From Marsupella aquatica (taxonomy: Eukaryota > Marchantiophyta): a DNA stretch of 64,000 nt. The DNA lies in contig OZ316891.1 of the NCBI GenBank assembly GCA_973895155.1, forward strand, positions 23,932,001-23,996,000, written 5' to 3'. The position numbers and the translations under genes were made by a program. The notes beneath the pieces were generated by a model. It saw nothing but the letters and a program-made list of their open reading frames with translations. It did not search any database and was not told where the DNA came from. Shown here piece by piece: positions 1-10,678 of the stretch. Position 1 is the first letter of the stretch. The number at the start of each line of letters is the position of its first letter.

Positions 1-188
1 TTGATGTTCAAATATACACTTTTTATTGTCCAAATGTACACTCTTTAGGCCAATTGTACACTTTTCTATCCCCAAATGTACACTTTTCATTGGCCAAATG
101 TACACTTTTCCTCGCCCAAAAGTACACTTTTCATTGCCCAAATGTACATAAATCAAATAATAATACACTTTTAATGAATAGGCTGATC
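1..188. repeat. Left copy of a ~188-bp direct repeat built from a 'caaatgtacactttt' motif
   Basis: Positions 1-188 match 9318-9507 in the same orientation, with roughly one mismatch per eight bases by eye. Both copies contain a degenerate array of the motif caaatgtacactttt. Homology stops at the same word (ggctgatc) in both, so the right-hand limit is sharp. The left limit is cut by the window edge. The two copies bracket the transposase-like unit, so they may be subterminal repeats of one element, but no TIR or target duplication was found. Confidence 0.7.
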
Positions 189-335
189 AGTGGAAATAGT
201 CTATTGAATGTGCATGAATCCATTTGGACTGGGACCATCCCAGTCCAACACAAAACTAGACGATATCAGTGGAAATATTCTACTGAATGTGCATGTATCC
301 ATTTGGACCATCTCAATCCAAACCAAACTTGAAGC
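186..335. repeat. 79-bp tandem duplication
   Basis: The block beginning atcagtggaaatag at 186 is repeated from 265 (atcagtggaaatattc), a period of 79 bp, with about 85-90% identity by eye. It lies just inside the 188-bp direct repeat. No coding signal is seen in it. Confidence 0.65.
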
Positions 336-342
336 TTTGTGT

Positions 343-2073
343 TCAAAGACTACCATGAGAGTCTACGGTATTGTACCCATCAAGCAGTAACACTTCGTAC
401 CTGAAATTTTTGATTGTCTTGAGCATTTGTTTTGTTGTCCCCATGTTTTGGCTGGCTAGGTCTTCCACATTCCACAAATTCTCGCCTAGCATGAATGACT
501 GTATCTTTGAAGCATGACTGAAACACCATCGTGCTATTGATAGCATTAGATTGCATTGAATGCTCAACTAATATTGACGATGGTGTTCGATGAGATAATA
601 TTCTTGACTTTTGAAATTCCAGCTTTTTTGCCAATGTTGTTAGCTTGGCGTCCTTCTTTGCCCATTCTCGAATCCATCTGGTTGCTCTGGCCGAATGTTG
701 ATTGCTAATGGCAAGGAATTGAACCTCGCCCTTTTTCACGGCTGCTACAAAGTCCCTCCTATCTGATTCCGTGTTGTCATACTGCATTAGGTTTCTATGT
801 TTTGCAGTGTAAGGAATCAAGTCTACTATGTGTGGTTCATGCCCCGGATTTCTTATCATGGAATTGGCCACATCCCTTACATGGTCTGCATTCAACATTC
901 TGTAACAGAGTCTTGCCGACACAGGGAAAATACTCTCTACGGGAATAGAAAATATCGAATTGATCCCAAACGTATAATATTGTTCCATTTGTTGCAGTAC
1001 CTCATTACCTTCTAAGACCTTCTTCTCCTCAGGAGCATCCAACTGCTCGTCCACATCTTGTGAATGCATTGTCTGGTTTTTTGTAGTGTCATCCATGATG
1101 GCACTGTTAATTTTCTGTTTCTTCTTCTGTCTTGGCCTCTTTTCACTTGCACTCGGTTTCTCAACCGGATGTTTCTTCTCAACCGGCTTCTCAACTTGGC
1201 TTCTTGTGCTCGGCTTCTTGTACTCGGCTTCTCGTACTTGGCTTCTCGTACTCGGCTTCTCAACCGGCTTCTCCACTGCAAGTTTCTTCTCAACCATAAG
1301 TTTCCTTTGGCTTTGTTTTTGTTTTCCCATTGCTCTTTGAGAGGTCGCTGCTGTAGTTCCCGCGGTCTCAGTTGTAGGTTCTGGAGCTTTCTCTGGCGCT
1401 TGCTTAGGCTCAGGGTTTGTATTCACCGCTGGAAGCTTTCTCGCCTTGGACAAAGATTCTATCCATTGCTTTGCTTTGACTGAATCAAACTTGGAAGCAA
1501 ATGAAACATCCTTATCAATTAAAACACCAGGCTCCTCCAAATCCAACAATAACAATCCAGCTTTCTCAAGTAAATTGCTTAACGTCCAGGTAGTTGGAAA
1601 AGAGAAATTGCCTTGGTGCTTCATCATGTTGAGTTTCAAATATTGAAAATTAACCCATACATAATGTCGACTAGAAGCATACCAGTTACCCCGTCGACCA
1701 ACTTCTTTGTGTCATAGGTCTTTGGAAAAAATCCCATTGACAAAACGCTCAATTCCCCATTTGTGTGCCATTCGACATTGAATTCAAAGGAGTATGCCTT
1801 TGACACAAGGTTAACTTTAACCCAACAGGACCTATTGTGCATCTCCAGAATGACCAATTTCATCCCTCTCCCCCCAATGCCAACAGAGACCACAGGTCCG
1901 CAAACAAAAGTCAGGCTATCATTTCCTCTGCACTTTAAGGTCAAAACAGGTTCAATCGTGCTTGATGACACTTCATTATTGAGCGGGGTTCTTGAGAACT
2001 CAAGCCCCCATCGGAAGCCTGGGGATCTCTCATCTAGTAAGAATCCGTCCAGGCAGTTGCTCGGGGGCCTCAA
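343..2073 (-). pseudogene. Broken gene of a transposon unit, with a ParB-like look
   Basis: Two overlapping frames (2073-1636 and about 1690-380) read as one protein if a frameshift near 1690 is allowed: the second frame is open upstream of its first usable start and continues as WYASSRHYVWVNFQYLKLNM. A second shift near 530 would move the tail into the frame ending at 343 (NLWNVEDLASQN... GTTKQMLKTIKNF). The middle is low complexity, with a repeated EKPxTRSQV-type basic motif. The C-terminal part has the order NADHVRDVANSMIRNPG, HIVDLIPY, AISNQHSARATRWI. This resembles a ParB/sulfiredoxin-type fold, where NQHSARA would sit at the usual GxHR-type loop. That family call is an inference from motif order only. 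It is transcribed opposite to the transposase at 4897-8891 and lies within the same repeat-bounded unit. It starts at TTG in the present frame, so the true start is unclear. Confidence 0.45.
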
Positions 2074-2475
2074 TCCAAGGGATGTCCCATATCACGCTCG
2101 AAGTTTTGGGGGAATATTAAACACCCTAAAAGTTAAGTCAATAAAGTTTTTTAAGGAATTATTTTACCCCTAACTTAATGGAATATTCCAAGAATATTCT
2201 CATATTTGATTTTAAAAAACCCTATGATTATTATAATTCTCAAAAGTGGATTAAAATAACCCTAATGTTCTTCAACAAAAATTTAAAAGTATTTCACTAA
2301 ACCCAATAAAAAACCCTATACTTATTCGCGCGTGATGGGTCGGAAGAAAAGAAGTGAGGACCCCGGGGGCAGTTGGTCGGTGCAATTGTGGGTTTGAAAC
2401 CAACAAGATCGCTCCCTACATCATAAACGTCATCCATGTTAGACTTAAAACCTTTAAAACATTCGAATAACTCTT
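2074..2475. other. AT-rich spacer
   Basis: AT-rich DNA upstream of the minus-strand gene. I see no open frame with family resemblance. It may hold the promoter of the 343-2073 gene, but no clear TATA box was identified. Confidence 0.4.
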
Positions 2476-2740
2476 GTTGGATTAGGATGGTCCTAGTCCA
2501 ACTTGAGATGGTTTTAGACTTGCTTCTACAATCAGGATTCAATCTCCTGGATGGATTAGGATCATTCGAGTCCAACTTTGGATTGGGATGGTTTGAGTCC
2601 AAGTTTGGATTGGGATCATCCAAGTCCAAGTTTGGATTGGGATGGTTTGAGTCCAAGTTTGGATTGGGATCATCCGAGTCCAACTTTGGATTTGGATGGT
2701 CCTAGTCCAACTTTGGACTCGGATGGTCCCAGTCCGCTAA
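2476..2740. repeat. 24-bp minisatellite, first block
   Basis: Degenerate tandem copies of ttggattgggatggt followed by ccgagtcc or ttgagtcc and aactt or aagtt, period about 24 bp. Because 24 is divisible by three, all frames stay open and give spurious octapeptide ORFs on both strands (SPSLDWDG-like and DDPNPNLD-like). The same unit forms a longer block at 4066-4830. Confidence 0.85.
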
Positions 2741-3059
2741 GAGTTAGGGAGGATAGGTGATGGATACTTACTAGGGATTCGTGATTGAAATTGTCTGGAG
2801 TCTTTGAGTGCCAGTTCTACACTGTCGCTCATAGAGGAGAGGTCAAACTCCTCCGTTGCTTCCACGGAGGACATCACAAGGATGCGATTTGCTTCCATCT
2901 TCCTGACACATGGCAGCGTGACACATGGTGTCTTAGCAGACGTCCAATCTAGGGCAATGAAAAAGACGGAGGCAGGCGGAGGCGGAGAGAGAGCAGAGAG
3001 CGAGAGTGAGAGCGGCGGAGAGCGGAGAGCAAGAGTGAGAGCGGCGGAGAGTAGAGACC

Positions 3060-3150
3060 GAGAGCGAGAGCGAGAGGAGAGGCAGAGAGGAGAGGAGAGG
3101 AGAGGAGAGGAGAGGAGAGGAGAGGAGAGGAGAGGAGAGGAGAGGCAGAG
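3060..3150. repeat. (GGAGA)n pentanucleotide microsatellite
   Basis: An uninterrupted run of ggaga/agagg units flanked by more degenerate gagagcgagag purine-rich sequence (about 2985-3180). It creates meaningless Ser/Leu- or Arg/Glu-rich open frames on both strands. Confidence 0.9.
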
Positions 3151-4065
3151 GCAGAGGCAGGCGGAGGCGGAGAGAGAGTGAGTTTGCAAGGAGTGAGAAT
3201 GAGGTCCTGGCTGGACCTCTCCGTCCCTTTACCCCCTCCTGCCTCACCCTGGGATGCGTACAGCTGGTTGCCTCTGTATGGCCGGTTGCGTCGATCTGTA
3301 CGGCCTGCTCCTATGTACAGCCTTCACCCCTTCCTGCTTGCGGCCTTCCTGCGTATGGCCTGCTCCTGCGTACAGCCCGTTGCCCTCACCCTGAATACGG
3401 GCCTTGTTCCTTGGTGTGCTGCCCAACAACCTTGCATGGTAGTCCTCGCGCAATTAGGCTCGTGAAGATAAGGTGTGTGAAGGGGTACTCGACCCTTATC
3501 TTCACGCGATTTCCAGTTGAGCCGACTCGAGCAAAGGGTATAGTTTGGGAGACGCCCACTTCGGAGCTCATTCTTGTTCTAGTTTCCCAAATCTAAGCTC
3601 CATGTAATCCGGAGTTTCTCTTAGAATTTCATGTATTGAGCCACTTACCTTCAATGGGTCAGCTTAGCCAGCTTCTTGACTTTTGGAGTCCTCTCAGTTT
3701 ATCGTTTACAGACATGTGTGGTTTAGGGTTCAGTTTGTTTTTTACTCCCAAGATTTAGTGGCATATAGCTTGTGTTTCAAGGTTCTGGGAAAGTTTTTCC
3801 CAATCTACAAACAACAATGTATACCCCTTGGATGTGATATTCATCTTCTACCAGATCTTAATACTAAGGTGAGTATATTAAGGTTTAATGCATTCAAATA
3901 TAAGGTTCCATTATTTCATGAAACTCTATGTAGACATTAGGGTCTGCCTTAAGACCACGCAAACTTTAGGCTACACCATATAGGGAGATCCGTAAAATAC
4001 GGAGTCTTCCTAAATTTGGATTTTTCTTAGCTTAAGATGTTTGAAGTTTATCTCCCATTACATCA
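3151..4065. other. Spacer with a perfect 13-bp inverted repeat
   Basis: No gene recognised. A perfect 13-bp inverted repeat (cgtgaagataagg at 3461-3473, its complement at 3494-3506, 20-bp loop) could form a hairpin. The part 3230-3400 has short repeated phrases around cgtacagc and tggcctgctcct. The region could contain the 5' exon or leader of the transposase gene that starts by 4897, but I cannot place one. Confidence 0.4.
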
Positions 4066-4830
4066 TGGGTTGGTCTAGGATGGTCCTAGTCCAAGTTTGG
4101 ATTCGGATGGTCCTAGTCCAAGTTTGGATTAGGATCATCCAAGTCCAACTTTGCATTGGGATCATCCAAGTCCAACTTTGCATTGGGATCATCCGAGTCC
4201 AATTTTGCATTGGGATCATCTGAGTCCAACTTTGGATTGGGATGGTCCGAGTCCAAGTTTGGACTTGGATGGTCCAAGTCCTATTTTGGATTGGGATGGT
4301 CCAAGTCCAACTTTGGATTAGGATGGTCCGAGTCCAACTTTGGATTGAGATGGTCCGAGTCCAAGTTTGGACTTGGATGGTCCAAGTCCTAGTTTGGATT
4401 GGGATGGTCCGAGTCCTAGTTTGGATTGGGTTGACCCAAGTCCTAGTTTGGATTGGGATGGTCCGAGTCCTAGTTTGGATTGGGTTGGCCCAAGTCCTAG
4501 TTTGGACTTGGATGGTCCTAGTCCAAATTTGGACTGGGATGGTCCCAGTCCAAATCCAGACTCGGATGATCCCAGTCCAAATCCAGAATCGGAGGATCGT
4601 AGTCCAAATCCGGACTTGGATGATCCCGGTCCAAATCCGAACTCGGATGGTCCCAGTCCAAATCCAGAATCGGAGGATCGTAGTCCAAATCCGGATTCGG
4701 ATGGTTCCAGTCCAAATCCAGAATCGGAGGATCGTAGTCCAAATCCAGACTCGAAGGATAGCAGTCCAAATCCAGACTTGGATGGTCCCAGCCCAAATCC
4801 AAACTTGGTTGGTCTAAGTAAAAATTTAGA
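4066..4830. repeat. 24-bp minisatellite, second block
   Basis: About 30 degenerate copies of the same 24-bp unit as 2476-2740 (tttggattgggatggtccga plus gtcc), grading at the 3' end into a variant with tccaaatccagaatcgg. Open frames through it are a by-product of the period of eight codons. It lies just upstream of a pyrimidine-rich 3' splice site (tttttttcagtgtgcag, ending 4896), so it may be intronic in the transposase gene. Confidence 0.85.
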
Positions 4831-4896
4831 TTCAACATTTGGTCTGAATCAAAATTTGCATGACTTTGGTTTTAATCCATTTTTTTCAGTGTGCAG

Positions 4897-7800
4897 GATA
4901 ATAGGAAAAGGATGTCTCAAAGGTTTTCTAGGGACGATGATGTGACCTTGACAATGGATGGTTACGACGTTGGAAATGGGACAGTTCAAAAGACAGATCC
5001 ACGAGAGAGTGTTCAAAATATTGTGTTGGGAGAGAATCGAATTGGGGTTCTCATTGAGAAGGCCTTTGGTGAGACTAGGAAGCTCCCTTTTCCAATGCCT
5101 AGGGCAGAAAATATTCATGATGCCATTGACTCATGTGTCATTTGGGATATGTCATGTGCATATCAATCTGCAGATAAGATTACTCAAAAACGCATCAGTA
5201 TTGGTAGTTGTTCGACTCAAAAAGATAACAACATCCATAATGTTGCAAATGTAGAGGAGGATGCTTTGACCACCCTAAGGCCAGGCGATAAGGTTGAAAT
5301 GTTTATCTCTGGCCATTGTGTGGCCTTTGGAGTTGTTTTCAAGACCGATCCAATGGAGAGAAGTCATAACATATTACTCGGTGAGTCTTGGGTTAGTGTA
5401 AAATTCACAGATGTGATTCATGGTAGTAAGACTTTACCTTACGCACATGGTGGAGCTGCAACAATTGAAGAGGCAAAGGGCTCTTGGCATGGGTTCTATG
5501 GGATGTGGCTAACATCCACAATAAAGTATGGAATGTTGATATCAATGGGAGCAACAAATCTTCCTCTAAGAAGCAAAAGGACAAGGTGGATTTTGTTTCA
5601 CAGTCTTGTTCGGCAAACACCACAGACACTAAGCGTGACTATTTTCATCGGGCAAACTGGATGTCAGAGTTGGTTGAACTCTACATTGGTTTGGATCAAA
5701 CCAAAATGGTTGCCACTGGAATGGTCACTGTCCCTCAAGTGACGGCGGCAGTTGATGATGATGAAATTCTTGATGATGAACATGTTGGGATTGCTGTGAA
5801 AGATGTCGTGGCAGCACAATACTTTCCCAACATCCACAAGGGAGTAGTGAGTTTGATTCGATGGCGGATTGATTCAACAAAACTAGTTGCAAATGGAAAA
5901 ATTTTGTCAGACATTCTGGTGGAAGGTTCTGAGAGGATGGACTCAATGGATAGGGATGAACTCAATGCGGATGTAAGTGACAGAGGAGTACTGCGTTCAA
6001 GGCCCTACAATTTTAACAAGAGGAATCAAGTAGATCCAAATGAAAAGAAGAGGAGGTTGTTGGAAACCAAGGCAGTTTCAAAAACAACAGAGGCATCAAT
6101 TGATGACATGAAAAGAGAAAATTGTTGCAAGAAAAAATGTTGTCTCATTATGCCAAGGGAAAACATCAAAGATATTAGGATGGAATTTCATGGGATGTCA
6201 AGCGAGTCAAAAACGTCACACATTTTCAACCTCTTTCACTATAGAGAGGATGATGTTTGTGATAAGGGACACCATGTTCTTAAGGGTATGGTTGTATGCA
6301 GACATGCATTTGCAATTATCCACGGTTTTAGCCACACCAAATATTATGATTACAAAAGGAGATATGTGGAGGGTTGCAAAATTGGGTTCCATGGCAATAC
6401 GGGCTTGATGAAAACAAGGGAAAATACCTTGCATGCACGAGCTTTGTTGGAGGCTTTTTTGACTCGAAATGCAGAGCCCATGCCTCATATGCCTTATGGA
6501 GGGGCACATGGGACAGACTCTACTGAGTACCGTCTTCCAGCGTGTTACAAGAAGCTAGAGATTCTGGAAGATGTGAGAACAAAGATGAAGGAAGAAGGGC
6601 TTCCTCCTGTCACAGAGAATACAAGATCTGGAGCAACTCATTTGCAAACTTCAGTTTTCATAAAGATGGTGCATTTGCCAAGTGTACTCTTTGTTGTGAA
6701 TACAAAGACAGTTTGATGCGAGAAAGAAGGAAAAAAGAACGTGCTGAAATTGAAGAAAAACAAGCGCAACATCTTTGTGAGCAAATATCACATAGATATG
6801 TTTACTACGCTCCCCTAGGCCCTCAGTCTTAACTAATATGTGGAGGACGTGCAAACACTCAAAGGGTAATTTTTATTCATTTTGAACTAATAATTATAAT
6901 TATTACCGGTAATAAGGGAACTTTTAATAGTAAAATGGAAATAACAAGGGGTAAACAGGAAAAGGGCCCGATCGCAAGGGGATCCACTTCTTTTACACGG
7001 AGTGAGGGCCCAGGGCTACGCTCATCGAGTGATGGCCAAACAACACCCAGGAGAATATCTTTGCATTATTCACGACAAGATGGATCAAGCAAAGACATGG
7101 ATTCCAAAAATGGTTAGTACTCCTAAATCTCTTTTGGGTCATGGAATGCCGCTACCTATTGCTCTCACAGGGATGTTGGCTCATGGGAGGGATCCAGGAG
7201 TCTATGCACACTTTAATTAGTGTCACTGGCCTTTGGCCAGTAGATGCCGATTTCACGGTGACATCCTTGGCTAAGTGTCTTTGAGACCTTGAAGAGTACA
7301 ATGGAGACAAGATAGGTGACATGTTGCATGGCCTTCATTGGGAACCTCAAAGACCTTTCTTTCAAGCCCTACTTGACTTTGAAGCATTTTGACGGGTTAT
7401 TTGGAACCAAAGAATATACCGGTGAATAGGTATGTTGGTTCTGAAGATGGAGCTGAGAGTCGGACTGAGATTGTCCCAAACCGGCAAGATGAGGATGATG
7501 GAGAAGACATGCATGGAGAGCAAGGCAATCCATCATTCAAGCCCTTGCCAAGGCACCTAACATTGCAGATGGATAATTCAGTTTAGGGTTTAGGACAACA
7601 AAAACCAGACTATCATGGCATTTTGTAGCAAGCTTGTGAGTAGAGGAGTATTTAAAATTGTTAAAATGTCTTTTGTAATGGTTGGTTATACGCACGAAGA
7701 TGTTGATGCACTCTTTTCAAAGGTATCATATCAAGTTCAGCACAAAGAAGTTGCAACCATCCTTGCTCTTATGGCAGAGGTATGGGAATGCGAGAGCATT

Positions 7801-8891
7801 CATCCAGTTCCCAGATTGATACAAGAAGTTGCATCTTACAAAGAATATCTTCAAACTTTCAAGGTGAAAGATATTCAAGGTCACTCAAAACCTGTATCAT
7901 TTCTTTTCTCTATGAGAGATAATGTACCAATATTTTAGTATAAGTCCCATGTAAAGCAAGCTTGGGCTCCAGTTGGTGGAAGGTGCATTTGGGCAACAGA
8001 TCTAACAACAAATTCTCTTCTTTTACCTAGTGGAGAGCCCTTAGCTAAATCCATTGGAGAGATACACAAAAAATCTGAAGAGATTATCCCATTTCTTAAC
8101 AAGTACCTTGATTTTTTGAGAAGGAGTTGCATTGATGAGACATCTATAGCATATAAGGAAAGATTTCCTCTTGTGAAATATTGGGAGAGAATTGTGGAGT
8201 TGTTGACAAATGGCCTCGCACTAGAAGGGGAGGGAAGTACTCAATTTCCCTTGAAAAACAGATTTTGGCCTAAGACTAACCACGGCACTGGTTACAAGGT
8301 CAACCAACCGGAACAAAGTGGTCCTCCAAGTGAAGATGAGGAGAATGCAGAGATGACGGCTCTTCAAAATGAGGTCTTGGAAGAGATGGAAGATCAAGCA
8401 GCACCATTTGTTGGATCTTGAGCTGAGAGAGAACAAGGACGATGGATTCCTTTACAGGATATTTGTGAAGGAAACTTTGTATTTCTTCGGCCCGAGAATG
8501 ACTGGGAGAAAAAAATGGTGGAGGTCATTTCTGGTTGGTGAGAGTTTTGGGTTTGGTGGACCCAAAGCATGAAGTCCCAACTACATCTTCAACAAACCCT
8601 TCTCTGCCTCGACAATACGCTCCAATGTTCCTAGTTGAATGGTGGAGGCCTAAACACTCTAAACTTGATGTGACTGAGAGTGCGCAGTATCTAAATTGTT
8701 TCATGTCCACTAAGACATGGGAACGAGATCTAGGGTTTGGTGAGAATACTCAACATTGGCAGTATGCAAATTTTGCAATGTATGGTTTTAAATCTGGAAT
8801 GAAAGAAGAAAACATGGCGGGCAGAGGTTCGAAGATCCCTCGAAATGTTTTACAAACTGTCCAAAATTGTCTTCAAAGGATGGACAAGTAG
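4897..8891 (+). pseudogene. Decayed plant transposase: triple Tnp1/En/Spm-like region plus D-DN-GHTHxDxD catalytic domain
   Basis: The coding trace starts after a likely acceptor at 4896. Three modules resemble the Tnp1/En/Spm-like transposase domain: GTVQKTDPRESVQNIVLGEN (about 4975-5160), FGVVFKTDPMERSHNILLGE (5290-5520) and VATGMVTVPQ to IRWRID (5700-5870). A Cys-rich segment (CCKKKCC, near 6122) and VCRHAFAIIHGFSHTKYYDY (near 6295) follow. A frameshift near 6620 leads to SFHKDGAFAKCTLCCEYKD. The catalytic-looking part then shows CIIHDKMD (about 7060), LTLQMDN (7560) and VGYTHEDVDALF (7680), the order I associate with DUF7869-like RNase H-fold transposases of plants. Lesions seen: a frameshift near 5480, the one near 6620, breaks around 6840-7000 and 7220-7400, an in-frame TAG at 7936, and a frameshift near 8425. 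The last readable part ends at 8891. It was probably intron-bearing; inactive now. Confidence 0.6.
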
Positions 8892-9139
8892 ACTTAGTTG
8901 TTAGAAGCTATAATAATTAAATAGATAGTTACTAGTTTTTAGGAACTAAGATAGTCACTTTTCAAACATAGTAATTTACATACTAGTTATTTACTATTCT
9001 AATAGTTTTAATGTGATACTATCTCCTCATTTTCTAAACTTTTGATCATTATGAATATGAATGTTTGCTTTTTCTACATAATTAAAAATATTTTTCTTTT
9101 CATTCATTTCTTTTAAATGATTATAATAAGATTTGGTAG
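8892..9139. other. AT-rich 3' flank of the transposase pseudogene
   Basis: Very AT-rich sequence with no ORF of note, between the end of the transposase trace and the gtacacttt repeat array. It probably corresponds to the 3' UTR and flank. Confidence 0.4.
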
Positions 9140-9507
9140 GTAAATGTACATTTTTTAGGCCAAATATACACTTTGTTGCACTAAAAGCTACACTTTCTAG
9201 ACCAAATGCACTCAAATGTACACTTTTTAAACCAAATGTATGTATTTTTCACTCAAATGTACACTTTCTAGGCCAAATATACTCAAATGTACACTTTTAA
9301 AGTCAAATGTACCTATTTTGATGTTCAAATTTACACTTTTTATTGCCCAAATGTACATTCTTTAGATCAATTGTACACTTTTTTATCCCCAAATGTACAC
9401 TTTTTATTGGCCAAATGTACATTTTTCAAAACCCAAAAGTACATTTTTCATTGCACAAATATATATAAATCAAATAATAATACACTTTTAATGAAGAGGC
9501 TGATCTC
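9140..9507. repeat. caaatgtacactttt array, including the right copy of the 188-bp direct repeat
   Basis: A degenerate array of about 20-bp units (gccaaatgtacacttttta) runs from 9140. Its last 190 bp (9318-9507) correspond unit for unit to window positions 1-188, including the tail taatacacttttaatga and ggctgatc. Dense short direct repeats at both ends of a transposase-bearing unit resemble the subterminal motif arrays of En/Spm-type elements. Confidence 0.75.
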
Positions 9508-9517
9508 ACCCTTACGA

Positions 9518-9858
9518 AGAATAGTGAATGCCTATCTCATCCTTACGAAGAATAGTGAATGCCTGTGCTTGCTGAAGCGTAACAAACACCTTGTGTCTAA
9601 AAAATGTCGTGATGATAAATACCGAGAGATAAGGATGAAGAATAGTGAATGCTTGCTGAAGCGTAACAAACACCCTGTGTCTAAAAAATGTCGTGATGAT
9701 AAATACCGAGAGATAAGGATGAAGAAAAAAAATGTCGTGATGATAAATACCGAGAGATAAGGATGAAGAATAGTGAATGCCTATGCTTGCTGAAGCGTAA
9801 CGTACAACACCTTGTGTCTAAAAAATGTTGTGATGATAAATACCGAGAGATAAGGCCT
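9518..9858. repeat. Tandem repeat, unit about 85-95 bp
   Basis: Several variable-length copies of a unit running from agaatagtgaatgcct through gctgaagcgtaac and aaaaaatgtcgtgatgataa to ataccgagagataaggatga. Copies start near 9509, 9548, 9639 and 9766, and a truncated one near 9727. The array lies against the 3' end of the BAHD pseudogene on the other strand and looks like local slippage amplification. Confidence 0.75.
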
Positions 9859-9921
9859 CCGCTCAAAGTACTTCGGAATAAGGCCTCCGCCTCGATGTAC
9901 GGAAGTACTGCAGAGCTGGTT

Positions 9922-10678
9922 CTAGAAATTCTGGATCGTAGAGTCGCCATTGTCCGTGCTGGTGCACAAGAAAGAATTGTAGACATTGTGGATCACAGCT
10001 CGTTTCAATTGACTGTCCTCAAGCACGCGGAAGAATTGCTGAAATTGTGGATCCCTGTCAAGAGCTTGCAACACATCTGTAGTGGTCCAAAGGTTCATAG
10101 TTGCAACAGATGAGGACCTACTTGGAATAGGTGGGAGAACCACTGCCCACGCCAACATATTCGTAGAGCCAAAAGAGTTTGGAGTCGTAACAAAGTATGG
10201 CTTACCAAAGCCAAAATCTATTTCATACACGCCAAAGTTGAACCATGAACTGATGCACACGTTCTTAAGTTTACTGTTCACCAAAGCTCCCATTGATTTC
10301 CCAATCCCATCGGAATCGCGCCAATCGTCCCTCTTCAAAATTTCCAATTTCTCACAAACTCTGCTCGCAATGGACACCAGAGGCATCTCCAAAAGCTCAC
10401 CAGTGGGGATTTCGGGCGGCAAGAGAGGTGTGATCACGTTTCCGCATACATCGGGAACTGGATGCATTTCACTGTCTGCGAATACATGGCATCCGATTTG
10501 TCGCCAAGTCGCCAAGTCTGTAGGCAAAAAGACATGGAAAGAATAACTCCGCAAAGAACGAGTCAAGGATTGTTGCGTCGATGGTTTCCAAGTGAGCAGT
10601 CTTCTCAAGTGGTTTGACGGTGGTGTGCAAGACATCCGTAAAAGGAGGCAATTCCATGGAGAGAAATTGATGCGCCAT
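9922..10678 (-). pseudogene. BAHD acyltransferase pseudogene with internal deletion
   Basis: BAHD enzymes transfer acyl groups from acyl-CoA to alcohols or amines. The C-terminal half is clear: PVPDVCGNVITPLLPPEIPT, then SWFNFGVYEIDFGFGKP, which contains the family DFGWG motif as DFGFG. In a neighbouring frame, the start at 10678 gives MAHQFLSMELPPFTDVLHTT followed by VKPLEKTAHLETID, like the N-terminal 'VKP...P' segment of BAHD proteins. The two halves meet near 10510-10530 at a tandem duplication of ttggcgac (read on the minus strand), and they are in different frames. About 200 residues, including the catalytic HxxxDG motif, are missing (family length about 430-450 residues). No function is expected. 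The product class is secure; the substrate is unknown. Confidence 0.75.

Noticed and set aside
2737-3247. Ser/Leu-rich and Arg/Glu-rich ORFs on both strands
   Set aside because: Produced by the GGAGA microsatellite and the purine-rich flank.
4242-4945. Long open frames in the 24-bp minisatellite as repeat proteins
   Set aside because: The unit length is a multiple of three, so three or more frames on both strands are open at once; no start context or domain.
1-9507. The 1-9507 unit as a standard LTR retrotransposon
   Set aside because: The internal genes are transposase-like, not gag-pol, and the repeats do not end in TG...CA.
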